NCBI GenBank assembly: GCA_963575645.1
Contig: OY754467.1
Span: forward strand, 40,297,108 to 40,361,107
Length of the DNA: 64,000 nt
From: Xanthostigma xanthostigma
Taxonomy: Eukaryota > Arthropoda > Insecta > Raphidioptera > Raphidiidae
Direction: 5' to 3'
Positions within the stretch are counted from its first letter, which is position 1. Each line of letters starts with the position of its first letter. The notes beneath the pieces were generated by a model that had not been told where the DNA came from, made no database searches, and was given only the letters and a program-made list of their open reading frames with translations. The translations under genes were made by a program, and so were the position numbers. Of this stretch, positions 1 to 10,441 are shown one piece after another.

Positions 1-600
1 TAAATGTAAAAAGAAAGCATAATTTTTATTACAGTGGAGAAGTTTTCTGAACATTAAAATAAGTTGATTTAGTATTTCTTATTTTAAATATATTACTATT
101 GCATGCTCATCTTTAACAGTGAATAATTGCTAATTAAAGACAAAAAATGCTAATCATTTAACATCATTTTGCCATTAACACAGCTTCTTCATATTACCTA
201 AGGTTATTGAACCACTTAATTAATTGTGGTCTATTATTCAATTTTAATTGCAATTTAAGCACATTTCGAAACGACCTGTGAATTTATTTCTTCCGTATAA
301 ATGGCACTTATCATCACTTATGTCAATATATATTCCGAATCGTTAATTTCATTATACTTGATATCAGTTTATTAAGATAAAAATAGAGATAGGTTCGTTT
401 TTTACCTCTCAGATGCATTCGGTTTTATCGGTTAATTAACGTAACACGTCTTATACTGATTTCAATATTAAAGTGCTTGCTTTTTCTACGCAGACACTAG
501 TAGTTTTTCAAAAATCCATTTTACTTGTATTTGTTAATAAATTTATAGAAAGATATAAAATTTTCAATTTTCCTCAATCAAACTTTGTAACATTTAATTC
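1..600. other. AT-rich stretch, nothing recognised
   Basis: No convincing coding frame, RNA gene or terminal repeat is visible. A short open frame near 473-706 runs into a Helitron-derived repeat and shows no protein-like features, so it is not called as a gene. Confidence 0.5.
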
Positions 601-604
601 TATA

Positions 605-722
605 AAGTTGCTCAGTTTGGCTTCGCCCGAAATTGCAGTTTGCCACTGTTTTTTTCGTCGACTTACGTTGCAAAATTCGTCTTCACGAAAAGGCCTTTTA
701 TTTTAACGCGATCTAATAATTT
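605..722 (-). mobile_element. Helitron family 1, 3'-end fragment
   Basis: The segment shares the block 'ggcttcgcccgaa', then 'tcgtcgacttacgttgcaaa', with the longer copies near 19.4, 44.4 and 49.0 kb. In those copies this block is next to the CTAG 3' terminus on the opposite strand. The copy here is truncated and has no recognisable 5' end. Confidence 0.6.
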
Positions 723-797
723 GAACATAGTCTTTTTGACCGGGAATTTAAAACCTTGTCTTAAATTTATTACTTTTGTGTAATTTAAATCTTTTTT

Positions 798-1296
798 TAC
801 CCGGCTACAGTAAAACCAAAAGGAAGGGATATGAGTTTAGCAGTCTATGTATGTACCTATGTTTGTATTTACGGATGTTCCACCGTAGCGCCTAAACTAT
901 TCTTCCGATTTTGACAAATAAAGTGTCAATCGATTCGTTATTATGGCCCGGGTAACATAGGCTACATTTATTTTTGAATTTTGGTCCCAGAGGGGAGAAA
1001 ATTGAAAACAAACAAGAATAATTTAAATAAAAAATAAGTTCAAATTCTAATACTGAAAAGTATGAAACAAGAAAATACTCTCATCTAAGGATAGCCGTGG
1101 TCGTATGCCATCTCATATATTATATGAGGCCCCTCTAGATGTATAGCGTGATGCACTTTGTCCTAGTGCTTATGATCGCTTACTATTGTTAAAAAGTAAT
1201 GTTTCGTTAGGGTAGGTGGCATATGACCACGACTATCCTCAGATGAGAATAGTTACTTGTTTGATACTTTTCAGTAGTCGGGTTTTAGTTTTTAAA
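798..1296. mobile_element. Inverted-repeat element, family A, copy 1
   Basis: The segment matches 50770-52190 over its length. The left part carries 'gatgttccaccgtagcgcc'. The right part is a foldback: 'aagaaaatactctcatct' followed by 'gccgtggtcgtatgcca' is answered by 'ggcatatgaccacgac' and 'cagatgagaatag'. It holds the empty version, 'gtcctagtgcttatg', of the site where the second copy received a hAT insertion. No protein is encoded. Confidence 0.75.
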
Positions 1297-1298
1297 CC

Positions 1299-1735
1299 TA
1301 TTAGTGTATTTGCCATAAGGAACTTATACACTATAGGCGTCGGTCGGATGGCGGGACCTAGAGGTCGGACCAAAATTTCTCGACGTTTCATAACCTCCTA
1401 AGGAATTTGGCACCATTTTTGGAAATGTTTATATTGAAATGTGCTGCTAAAGTTTTAATAAAATCGGCCCGACAGGACCGAACTTACAAATTTTAAGAAA
1501 ACGCAAGTTTACTTATATGGATTTACATACTGCAGTGTGTATATAATTTGGTACAGATGTTGAATTGGTATGTAGTAAGTAAAAAATGTTGTTTTAAGGG
1601 GTGTATTAAGGGGTAATTTTTTTTTATTTTGTCCAAAAACAAGGCTAAGTTCATACAATAGAGCCACACTGCTTATAAAAGCAAATACACTATATTGTCG
1701 GCAGGGTTTCGCACTGCAACCCGGGTTTTTTTTTA
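1299..1735 (+). mobile_element. Dispersed repeat family B, copy 1
   Basis: The element starts near 'agtgtatttgccataagg' and ends near 'tcgcactgcaacccgggt'. Other copies lie at 30067-32370 (interrupted) and 42215-42735 (minus). The ends carry inverted 'agtgtatttgc' and 'gcaaatacact' blocks. This copy lacks the central segment with 'acgataactctcgacagac' that the other two keep. It is non-coding and its class is uncertain. Confidence 0.7.
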
Positions 1736-1739
1736 AGAC

Positions 1740-2640
1740 CCCACATTTCTACGTGCCTAACTAAATATAACTCTTATTATAATGTCGTTTTCTTTTGTTT
1801 CAGGTAAGCAAGTCAATAAATATACGTTGCATTATTGTGAATGTGGTGTATTGAAGCAATCGATAGAAAATTAGCCAAGTAAGTAGTGTTGGCATTGCTG
1901 TAAACAACTTAATAAATAAATTTAGCGCTATAAAGTTGATTTTAATAGCACACAGAATCTGCACTAAACTGCATATTATATTCACACATAAACGCTTGGC
2001 TAACTCTATGATATTTCAGTTAAATTAAGCGTTTTATTGTCTTGTTCTTCGTATTCTTTCTGACATTTAAGAAAACATACGTAATATGTTTCCTAAAGCC
2101 TTACGTTTAGAATTGTAATGCTGAGTTGCAGAAAGGGTTGTCAAAAAATTTTATTTGACAATGACCTCAGATTGTGATCATAGAAGTACAATTTTCGAAC
2201 ATCAGGAGCAGTCTAATGTCGTATTCAAATGTCATCTAGAATATTTGATTGTACTCACACAAAAACAAATGATTGATTTACATAGAAAAAGATCGGTTTT
2301 CTAGCTAAATTTTGATACAAATACGCAAAAAATCTGTACAAAAAACCATGTTAAATACATGTTGTGTACTACACAGTTTAGGAAAAAGTTTCGTTTCAAT
2401 CGATCAATGATTATACGGACATGATCGATTTTAAAACAATGCTTTTCATATGGAGAAATACGTGTATGTTCACAATTTAAGGTCATTGTCAAATCAGATT
2501 TTCTGACAATGCTTTCTGTAACCGAAATTATTAAAAAATATGTTCTCAAAGCATTCTTAAAATAAATTGAGATCCTGAAATTTCGAAATTGGGAGGTTTA
2601 CTGCATAGATGCATTCGGCATGAGTATATTGAATATAGTA
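1740..2640. other. No feature recognised
   Basis: AT-rich sequence with stop-filled frames on both strands. The short minus-strand frames near 1800-1985 and 2301-2549 show no recognisable domain or codon bias. Confidence 0.5.
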
Positions 2641-2718
2641 AGTAGATAATACAATCCCGGACCTCATTTGCTATCTCGGAATTTCTAACAGTCTATCCCG
2701 GAATTGTATTCTCTACTT
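2641..2718. repeat. Short inverted-repeat (MITE-like) unit
   Basis: The left arm 'gtagataatacaatcccgg' is the near-exact reverse complement of the right arm 'ccggaattgtattctctac'. About 38 bases lie between them. A related end, 'cctggaattgtattccccg', occurs near 22490, so this is a dispersed family. Confidence 0.6.
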
Positions 2719-2743
2719 GCGAGTGTGAACCTAGACCCTAGAC

Positions 2744-3054
2744 CAGGGATCGGCAACCTGCGGCTCTTTTGATGTAAAGTTGCGGCTCTCCATTTCCATA
2801 CGCAAAAAATAATCATTTTCTTATATAAACCCTTAAAAATCGTCCAATAGATCTATAATTGCACACCATGTCTATCTTTCAGCCATTTCCACTCGCGTCT
2901 CACCCGCACCGCCCTCGCCGCGACATATTGTCCTCGGATAATTATATTATACCTAATATAAGCAAATACTATAAAAAATAAATACTTTAAAAACTGGGAA
3001 ATTTTGTAAATTGTAACTTTTGGCTCTTCCGTCTCAAAATATTGCCGACCCCTG
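2744..3054. mobile_element. hAT non-autonomous element (311 bp)
   Basis: The termini 'CAGGGATCGGCAA' and 'TTGCCGACCCCTG' form imperfect inverted repeats of the hAT type. They are flanked by a perfect 8-bp duplication, ccctagac, at 2736-2743 and 3055-3062. Eight-base duplications and CAG-type ends are hallmarks of the hAT superfamily. The interior carries no transposase, so it would have depended on an enzyme supplied elsewhere. Confidence 0.93.
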
Positions 3055-3062
3055 CCCTAGAC

Positions 3063-3745
3063 GGATCTGATGTTTGATCAACATAGCGAAGTTTTTATCT
3101 GGATGTTATATTAAAACAGCTAAACAAAAACCATGAATATTAAATACACTCCATTATAAATATTTTGCCATCATGTTCTCATGATTCTAGTGTGTTCTAT
3201 GGGTATGGTTAAATATGTATTTTTTAATATTAATTGATATTCAAACTTAAGTAAGTTTCGAATTGATCATTTCATTTCCTCTTCGAATATAGAAAATTGA
3301 TAGCCTTAATAAAGTTATAATGTAAATAAAGAGACGTGTATAAATGCCCCAATGCAATTTCTGACATTGCAACATTATTATTGAAAACAATAATATAAGA
3401 CATAGCGTTTTGCAAAGACAGGGCCGCATTTAAAAATCGAATTAATTTATGTGGAAGATGCTTTTTTTACATATTGATTAATATCTGAGGCGTTCGCCTC
3501 TGTATGTCTAATTGCTAAGTACTGCGAATACTAATATTCACGTCTACATTTAATAAATATGTTATTAATAAAGATTATTTATTGCAACTATAATTAATAA
3601 TAATAATATCCGAGGTCAAACGCATTATTCTAATAAACCGTATGCACATAATTAAATCTTACTAGTACTATATAGGGTGTACAATATGGGCGTTGCATTA
3701 AAACAAAGAAAAATATCAGCCAATAGTTGTAATTTCATGAAAATA
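3063..3745. other. No feature recognised
   Basis: AT-rich intergenic-type sequence without convincing coding frames. A 60-codon minus-strand frame near 3247-3429 has no protein-like features. Confidence 0.5.
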
Positions 3746-3746
3746 T

Positions 3747-3914
3747 ATAAAAATAAAGAATAGTTACTTCTTACTACAGCAGTTTTATTAGCGGATGTAC
3801 ATGTCGGGAGCTATGCTCTCATCTTCTTGCTGAAGATGAGAGTATAGGTCCCGAAATGTACATCCGCTAATAAAACTGTTGTGGTAAGAAGTAACTATTC
3901 TTTATTTTTATTTT
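3747..3914. repeat. Foldback element, near-perfect 80-bp arms
   Basis: The left arm runs from 'aaaataaagaatagttac' through 'gcggatgtacat' to 'ctctcatcttc'. It is answered in reverse order by 'gaagatgagag', 'atgtacatccgc' and 'gtaactattctttatttt'. The loop is about 5 bases. Only a few mismatches separate the arms, so the unit could form a long hairpin. Confidence 0.85.
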
Positions 3915-4061
3915 TGTTTCAACCGCAGTGCTCTTAATATTTGTATGAAAATATATGTTCAAACGATTAGTGGTGATAATATTTAAATATCTAAGTATCT
4001 AAAATATTTTTCTTTACATACAATTATAATATTATAATTTTATTTCGAGTATTTTCCTCAA

Positions 4062-4177
4062 GATCAGTTACTTGATAGATAAGCCTTCTGCTTGATGTTG
4101 CCACAGTGTTTAAATCGTGTAGAAACAAAATCTATGGTGTCCCTACACATTGCTCCACTCTGTCTACATCTCCATTA
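4062..4177 (+). repeat. DIRS left inverted terminal repeat (core)
   Basis: About 116 bases, including 'ccttctgcttgatgttgcc' and 'gtccctacacattgctcc', match the reverse complement of 9606-9722 nearly perfectly. The tip at 4038-4061 is similar to the right tip but shorter. Confidence 0.9.
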
Positions 4178-4236
4178 CGGTTTTCTGTGCGACGCGTTGC
4201 TTACAGTGTTTTTTCTTCTCACCTTTAATCTTCAGG

Positions 4237-4368
4237 ATGGGCAAAAGAAAAGCCGAAGAAAAAATAAGAAAATTGAAAAAGGGACTAAATAAATACGAGG
4301 AACAAATGGAAAAAGAAAAATCAGGTGAGAAAACATCGCATGATCGTTTTCTATGCAACTACAAATAG
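4237..4368 (+). pseudogene. DIRS gag-like N-terminal fragment
   Basis: A 43-codon frame starts MGKRKAEEKIRKLKKGL and is strongly basic and helix-prone. It lies directly after the left terminal repeat, where DIRS elements place gag. The body of gag is missing and tandem repeats occupy its place. The first 88 bases look exon-like: a pyrimidine-rich tract and CAG precede the ATG (cag at 4233-4235), and a GTGAGA donor-like site follows at 4325. Whether it was ever spliced is inference. The assignment rests on position and composition, not on a conserved domain. Confidence 0.5.
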
Positions 4369-4380
4369 TTCAATTTGCGA

Positions 4381-4790
4381 CATAACCTGTCATACACTGC
4401 TGTCATATCACAGACCTTAGACCATGTACACTGTACAGTTATGCAGTTGTAGCCTGTGAGGTCAAAAATGAGAGGGAGCGCAATATGTTTCCAACAATAT
4501 AGTACTGGCAAAATATAGTATTGGAGAAGTTTTTTCCGCGTAGCGGACATTACAGATGTGTGACATCTTCCTACAATACAGTACTGGCTAAGCATGTTCC
4601 GGTTTCCTGTGCGATACGTTAAACAGTGCTCTTTCGTCGGCGATTTACATCGAACAAGTTCACATAACCTCTGTGTGGCGAATGACGCATTTCCTATGAG
4701 GTCTAAGAAGAGTAGGAGCCAAGTATAGTCAACTATACAACACTGACATTTTATGTCCAAACACCAAGGAGGTCTATCAAGATGCAGCGG
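4381..4790 (+). repeat. Degenerate 63-bp-type repeats upstream of the main array
   Basis: Diverged copies of the monomer seen at 6150-6362 are present: 'caatatagtactggc', 'ttccgcgtagcgga' and 'gatgtgtgacatcttcctac'. A second pair of similar blocks, 'cctgtgaggtc' and 'cctatgaggtc', each followed by purine-rich sequence, lies about 240 bases apart. The open minus-strand frame through here is a by-product of the repeats. Confidence 0.6.
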
Positions 4791-4814
4791 TAACAAACAT
4801 GTATCTGTTACGAT

Positions 4815-6163
4815 CATGTTAGATGTGTGACATCCATCAACTACAATACCGAAAAGCATACACCTTGCGAAGGTTATGCTAGATGTACATTACATCTATT
4901 GCAACTACTGTTCGGTAACAAACATGTATCGTGTTACGATCATGTTAGACGTGTGACATCCATCAACTACAATACCGAAAAGCATACACCTTGCGAAGGT
5001 TATGCTAGATGTACATTACATCTATTGCAACTACTGTTCGGTAACAAACATGTATCGTGTTACGATCATGTTAGACGTGTGACATCCATCAACTACAATA
5101 CCGAAAAGCATACACCTTGCGAAGGTTATGCTAGATGTACATTACATCTATTGCAACTACTGTTCGGTAACAAACATGTATCGTGTTACGATCATGTTAG
5201 ATGTGTGACATCTATCAACTACAATACCGAAAAGCATACACCTTGCGAAGGTTATGCTAGATGTACATTACATCTATTGCAACTACTGTTCGGTAACAAA
5301 CATGTATCGTGTTACGATCATGTTAGACGTGTGACATCCATCAACTACAATACCGAAAAGCATACACCTTGCGAAGGTTATGCTAGATGTACATTACATC
5401 TATTGCAACTACTGTTCGGTAACAAACATGTATCGTGTTACGATCATGTTAGATGTGTGACATCTATCAACTACAATACCGAAAAGCATACACCTTGCGA
5501 AGGTTATGCTAGATGTACATTACATCTATTGCAACTACTGTTCGGTAACAAACATGTATCGTGTTACGATCATGTTAGATGTGTGACATCTATCAACTAC
5601 AATACCGAAAAGCATACACCTTGCGAAGGTTATGCTAGATGTACATTACATCTATTGCAACTACTGTTCGGTAACAAACATGTATCGTGTTACGATCATG
5701 TTAGATGTGTGACATCTATCAACTACAATACCGAAAAGCATACACCTTGCTAAGGTTATGCTAGATGTACATTACATCTATTGCAACTACTGTTCGGTAA
5801 CAAACATGTATCGTGTTACGATCATGTTAGATGTGTGACATCTATCAACTACAATACCGAAAAGCATACACCTTGCTAAGGTTATGCTAGATGTACATTA
5901 CATCTATTGCAACTACTGTTCGGTAACAAACATGTATCGTGTTACGATCATGTTAGATGTGTGACATCTATCAACTACAAGACCGAAAAGCATACACCTT
6001 GCTAAGGTTATGCTAGATGTACATTACATCTATTGCAACTACTGTTCGGTAACAAACATGTATCGTGTTACGATCATGTTAGATGTGTGACATCTATCAA
6101 CTACAATACCGAAAAGCATACACCTTGCTAAGGTTATGCTAGATGTACATTACATCTATTGCA
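4815..6163 (+). repeat. 126-bp tandem array (about 10.7 copies) inside the DIRS element
   Basis: 'catgttaga' recurs exactly every 126 bases at 4815, 4941, 5067, 5193, 5319, 5445, 5571, 5697, 5823, 5949 and 6075. Copies are nearly identical, with shared variants: agac or agat, catcc or catct, and gcgaagg in copies 1-7 against gctaagg in copies 8-11. Each unit is two diverged 63-base halves, both with a 'tagatgt...acatcta' core, so 126 is a dimer of the 63-base monomer found just downstream. Because 126 is a multiple of three and the unit lacks a stop in one frame, a 308-codon frame (4827-5753) arises. It ends where gaa changes to taa. This frame is probably not a protein gene. Confidence 0.95.
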
Positions 6164-6362
6164 ACTACCGACAATACAGTACTGGCTATACATGTTCCGC
6201 GTGGCGGACATGTTAGATGTGTGATATCTACCTGCAATATAGTACTAGCTAAGTATGTTCCGCGTGGCGGACATGTTATATGTGTGACATCTACCTACAA
6301 TACACTACTGGCTAAGCATGTTCCGCGCGGCGGACATGTTAGATGTGTGACATCTACCCATT
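6150..6362 (+). repeat. 63-bp monomer repeats (about 3 copies)
   Basis: Three successive units each contain 'tactggctaagcatgttccg'-like sequence, the palindrome tccgcgtggcgga, and 'gatgtgtgacatctacc'. They abut the 126-bp array and look like the ancestral single-unit form. Confidence 0.85.
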
Positions 6363-6410
6363 TTCCAAATCAATTGTCAATCTTGATCACCTAGACCCAG
6401 ATAACTGTAA

Positions 6411-7813
6411 AAGACAGTAAACATACAATACTTCGGTATTAAACATCAGGAACTAAGCAAGCCTGGTTTAGTTTCAGGAAACAACTCCATAGACAATAAT
6501 GAATCATTCATTCAGTCAATCACCAATAGCAGTCACTCTAGTGTCACCTACAGCGAATACGAGTATCCGGAATACCCCCTCAGTGAAGGGCCAGACGGAG
6601 ATGAACGAAAACTAGATACTCGAAAAATTAATAACTGCATAAATGAGCTACTTGAAATGGGTGCCATTTCAAAATGTCAGCCTACTGTGGGTCAGCACCT
6701 ATCAAAAATCTTCGTGGTGCCAAAACCAAAGGGCAGTAACAGATTTATTTTAATTAAAAAAAAAAAAAAAAAAAATCTAAATACCTTTCGAAACACGAAA
6801 CATTTTAAGTTGGAGGACATTAGGACTGCGATAAAATTAATTTCAAAAAATTGCTATTTTAGCACAATAGATCTGAAAGATTCATATTTTTGTTACACCT
6901 ATAAATGAGGGTCATAGAAAATTCCTTAGATTCTCTTTTCAAGACATTTTGTATGAATTCAATTGTCTACCATTTGGCCTGGCCTCAGCTCCATACGTAT
7001 TTACAAAGTTAACGAGACCAGTACTTACATATTTAAGATCACGTGGTTGTATCTCAGTTAATTATTTGGATGATTTTCTAATAATAGAAAGTACGGCAGA
7101 ACAATGCAAAGATAATATCGACTTCACTTCCAAGTTACTTCAGTCACTAGGGTTTATAATTAATTTTGAAAAAAGTCTAACGACCCCTCGTAGAGTTTGT
7201 ACATTTCTTGGGTTTGAATTAAACTCACAAACTTCTACATTGGGCATTCCGCAGGAAAAAAGAAATAAAATATTTCTTTTAATATGACATTTCAAAGAAC
7301 GAAGACAGTGTTCTATAAGAAAACTTGCTCATTTTATTGGCGTCATAATATCAATATGTCTAACAGTAGTATACGGTTGGGTACACACAAAAATTTTGAA
7401 CGTTATAAATATTTAGCGTTAAAGAAAAGAGATAATGATTACAATATATTAATCACATTCCCGACCGAATTTACAAGCGAATTTCTCTGGTGGCATAACA
7501 ATATCTTACATTCTGTTAATCCTATTCGAACCAACAATTTCACTACGGAAATATATACCGATGCTAGCACTACGGGATGGGGTGCAGCATGCAATGGGGA
7601 AACATTCATGGTTTCTGGAAAGAAGATGAAAGTTCACATCATATCAACTATTTGGAAATGCTAACGGTATATCTCGCAATTAAATGCTTCACAAAGGACT
7701 TAAAAAACTGCGAGGTATTACTTCGTGTCGATAACACAACAGCGATTGCTTATGTGAATCGTATGGGCGGTATCCAATTCCCAAACTTAAACAACTTAGC
7801 CCGAAAAATTTAG
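6411..7813 (+). pseudogene. DIRS reverse transcriptase-RNase H, frameshifted
   Basis: The first segment (6411-6908) contains the entry region KIFVVPKPKGSNRFIL and the motif FSTIDLKDSYF. It breaks after YFCYTYK. The second segment (about 6890-7287) continues with LPFGLASAPYVFTK and the catalytic box YLDDFLII. A third frame then gives IRKLAHFIGVIIS-type connection sequence. The RNase H part shows YTDASTTGWGAACNGE and, after another shift, INYLEMLTVYLAIKCF and LLRVDNTTAIAYVNRMGG. Motif order and wording fit DIRS elements rather than LTR elements, which use YMDD or YVDD boxes with different spacing. At least four frame disruptions are visible, one of them an expanded A-run that replaces part of the codons after RFIL. 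The enzyme would have copied element RNA into DNA. Confidence 0.9.
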
Positions 7814-8195
7814 AGTTGGTGAGAACATCGACATATTTGGATATTTGCATCGTATATCCAATCTAAAGAAAACAAAGAGGCTGATTTTGAGCCAGGTAGA
7901 ACAAAAATCGAAACTGAATGGGAAATACACCCAGACATTTTCAAAAAGATTGTCAGTTGTTTCGGTAAACCAGAAATAGACTTGTTTGCCTCTAGAATAA
8001 ATAAAAAGTGCTCAAAATTCGTATCTTGGAAAAAAGGATCCAGAATCGTACGCAGTAGATGCGTTTACAAAAATGGGAAAAATTTTTACTTCTATGCTTT
8101 CCCGCCATTTTTCTATGATTATGAAAACTTTACAAGCTTACCCTGGTTTCCGCGAAGTTGTCAGCACGGCATATCTAAGAAAGGGCCATTCTAAA
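7814..8195 (+). pseudogene. DIRS RNase H tail and methyltransferase-like region, broken
   Basis: Translated pieces read SYIQSKENKEADFEPG, EWEIHPDIFKKIVSCFG, PEIDLFASRINKKCSKFVSW and, one frame over, DPESYAVDAFTKMGK followed by FYAFPPF. This combination is typical of the region between RNase H and recombinase in DIRS elements, often called DAM-methyltransferase-like. The role of this region is not established. Stops and at least two frameshifts show it is inactive. Confidence 0.75.
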
Positions 8196-9124
8196 CACAG
8201 CATTGAGGTCATCATAGCTTCAATATCCAACGATACAGCTAAACAATACGACCTCTACTTACGTAAGTGGTAAATATACTGTAATAAATGTCAAATTAGT
8301 CCGTACACACTAGACGCCGCTCTTATTAATTTTTTAAATGAACTGTTCAGTAATGGAGCTGCATATGGTTCCCTTAACGGCGCTAGATCAGCATTGTCAA
8401 TGATTATGGGTCCGGAAGTAGGTTCTGATCCCACAATAAAGAGATTCTTTAGGGGGGCCTTTAATTTAAGACCCTTAAAACCGAAATACGAAAAAACCTG
8501 GGACCCATCGCCAGTGCTAGAACACTTAGGCACTTTCGCCTAATGAAAGTTTAAACCTAGAAGTCTTAACCAAGAAAACAGTAACCTTACTATCTCTGTG
8601 TACAGCTCAGAGAGTACAAACTATTTCCTTATCAATATAGATAATATATCAATATGTAACGAAACGTTAGAGATAAAAAAAAAAAAAAAAAAAGAAACTG
8701 CACTGGCCTGGGTAGATTTCAACCTTTGTTACGAGTTCCAGACTTTACGGACAACCCTAACATTTGTCCAGCAACGGCTCTAGTGGGGTACATGAATAAG
8801 ACTAAGAATATTAGATCTCACGCTAATAGACTATTTATTACATTCAAAAGACCATATCACGCAGCCTCTAGTCAAAGTATCAGCCGGTGGATTAAACAAA
8901 CACTAGAGGACAGCGGAATTAATACAAATATTTTTTCCGCCCATAGCACTAGACATGCTTCAACCTCTCTAGCAGAGAGACAGGGCATTAATATAGACAT
9001 TATAAGGAAAACAGCAGGATGGACAAGGTCGTCTTGTTCCTTCGCAAAATTCTACAATAGACCTATTGTAGGAAATGACCTAGAATTTGCAAAAACAATT
9101 TTGCAATCCACCAAAAATAAGTAA
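8196..9124 (+). pseudogene. DIRS tyrosine recombinase, broken
   Basis: The N-terminal core is recognisable as ALINFLNELFSNGAAYGSLN and RFFRGAFNLRPLKPKY. The first catalytic Arg is in TAQRVQT (codon 8611-8613). After a second A-run (near 8677), an open frame of about 132 codons (8726-9124) carries NICPATALVGYMNK, the His-x-x-Arg box HSTRHAS, GW, and the likely nucleophile Tyr in FAKFYNRP. All residues expected of a lambda-integrase-type recombinase therefore survive, but they sit in different frames. The protein would have integrated the circular DNA copy without a target duplication. Confidence 0.88.
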
Positions 9125-9400
9125 AATGACCAAATATGGTAACTTATGTGATTAAAGAAAAAGAATTATTGTTATTTTTTTAAATTGCTTTAACATCACT
9201 TTAGAAATGTTAAATGTGATAATTTATGTGATTTAGTCAAGAGAAATAGACTGTTATTTTTTTATTTACCTTAAATAAGAATGTTAAATACATATACATT
9301 ATACACCTTTATATATAGGTCTATACCAGATTGTTTAAATATGGCGGTGAGTGTAATAAAGTATAAAATATTCGCTCTCCGCCTTAAAACTTCTTTGCTT
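9125..9400 (+). repeat. Short AT-rich duplication in the DIRS 3' region
   Basis: Two blocks of about 85 bases resemble each other: 'ggtaacttatgtgatt' with 'tgttatttttttaaa', then 'tgataatttatgtgattt' with 'ctgttatttttttat'. They are non-coding. Confidence 0.5.
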
Positions 9401-9405
9401 TAAAC

Positions 9406-9522
9406 ATCTATCAAGTAACTGATCTTGAGGAAAATACTCGAAATAAAATTTTATGATCAAAGGAACTTACCTAAGTGATCTTCGATCATAATTTTATGAG
9501 AGTATTTTCCGAAGAGATCAGT
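9406..9522 (+). repeat. DIRS internal complementary region
   Basis: Bases 9406-9448 are the reverse complement of the left tip beginning at 4038. Bases 9449-9522 are the reverse complement of the right tip ending at 9789, including 'gatcaaaggaacttacctaa'. The two are joined without a gap. In DIRS-1-type elements this region is thought to template joining of the ends into a circle. Confidence 0.93.
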
Positions 9523-9605
9523 ATCCCTCCCTACCCGAACGCATTCTACTTCCCCTGTGGAAGTTATAAGGCTGCGAATATTATGATTTTTCTCAGCTCT
9601 CAACT

Positions 9606-9722
9606 ATAATGGAGATGTAGACAGAGTGGAGCAATGTGTAGGGACACCATAGATTTTGTTTCTACACGATTTAAACACTGTGGCAACATCAAGCAGAAGG
9701 CTTATCTATCAAGTAACTGATC
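9606..9722 (-). repeat. DIRS right inverted terminal repeat (core)
   Basis: Reverse complement of 4062-4177. The right end continues to 9789 with an extra stretch of roughly 40 bases that the left tip lacks, containing 'gatcacttaggtaagttcc'. The asymmetry is reproduced in the internal complementary region. Confidence 0.9.
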
Positions 9723-9789
9723 TCTTCGGAAAATACTCTCATAAAATTATGATCGAAGATCACTTAGGTAAGTTCCTTTGATCATAAAA

Positions 9790-10440
9790 TAAAGTTAATT
9801 TAAAGTTCTATAAATTGTACCCTTTATCACGTGACTGCGAACACCAAGCAGAGCATCATTACGTCATAGACCGCTAATGTAATTTTCAAAGAAATATCTC
9901 TCGTGTTTTTGAAATAATTGTATTTTCTATAATGGAAGCTGATTATTAAATCTCAAATTAGTAATTAAAGACTTTTTTATACGATAATCTCAATTCATAA
10001 GCAAGTTCGATAGACTGGCAGATATAGAGGTTCGTGACGTAGTCGGAATCAGTGCCAAATTTGAGTGTTTCAGCGAGAAATTTAAAGATTATTTTAATTT
10101 TTCGTTTTTTTCTTCAAAATTAACATTTTTTATAATTGTTAAAATATTTTTTCGTGTTTTTTAAAGACTTATCTACAAAATAAAAACAGTTCCGAAAATT
10201 ATACAATATACACTATTGGACGACGGGAACTATAAAACGAAAAAACATTATAAATTTTTGAAAAGTTAATTTTGACTTAAATTAATATATACCATTCCCT
10301 ATTTGTGGATTGGTAAAATGTCTATCATGCACATCAAAAACGTCTGTGATCTTAACGAATATTATTTATTAGTATTGATAAAATATATCGTTTTCTATTT
10401 CTTGTTTTGTGTCTTACTAAAAACAATAATAATAGTACAA
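9790..10440. other. No gene recognised; degraded repeat near 10180-10320
   Basis: Sequence after the DIRS element is AT-rich. The stretch ending 'ccattccctatttgtggatt' resembles 11690-11760 ('ctattccccacttgtgggtt'), so it is part of a decayed dispersed repeat. Confidence 0.5.
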
Positions 10441-10441
10441 C

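Larger units (their letters stand above)
4038..9789 (+). mobile_element. DIRS-type tyrosine-recombinase retrotransposon (decayed, structurally complete)
   Basis: The diagnostic DIRS layout is present in order: left inverted terminal repeat, gag-like start, reverse transcriptase with YLDDFLII, RNase H with YTDAS, a methyltransferase-like stretch, tyrosine recombinase with HSTRHAS and a downstream Tyr, an internal complementary region, and a right inverted terminal repeat. The complementary region at 9406-9522 joins the complement of the left tip (ending 9448) to the complement of the right tip (starting 9449). This fixes the termini at 4038 and 9789. No flanking duplication is seen, as expected for integration by a tyrosine recombinase. 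The pol and recombinase frames are broken by frameshifts and stops, and two long A-runs (near 6759 and 8677) interrupt coding sequence. The element can no longer make its own proteins. Confidence 0.93.

Noticed and set aside
4359-4859. 166-codon minus-strand frame as a gene
   Set aside because: It runs through the same repeats against the direction of the DIRS genes and shows no domain.
4827-5753. 308-codon open frame across the 126-base array as a repeat protein gene
   Set aside because: The unit length is a multiple of three and one frame happens to lack a stop, so any such array is open. Synonymous preference is not visible, and later copies carry a stop at the same codon.
4815-6163. CRISPR-like array
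   Set aside because: The repeats are contiguous with no unique spacers, the unit is 126 bases, and the DNA is eukaryotic.
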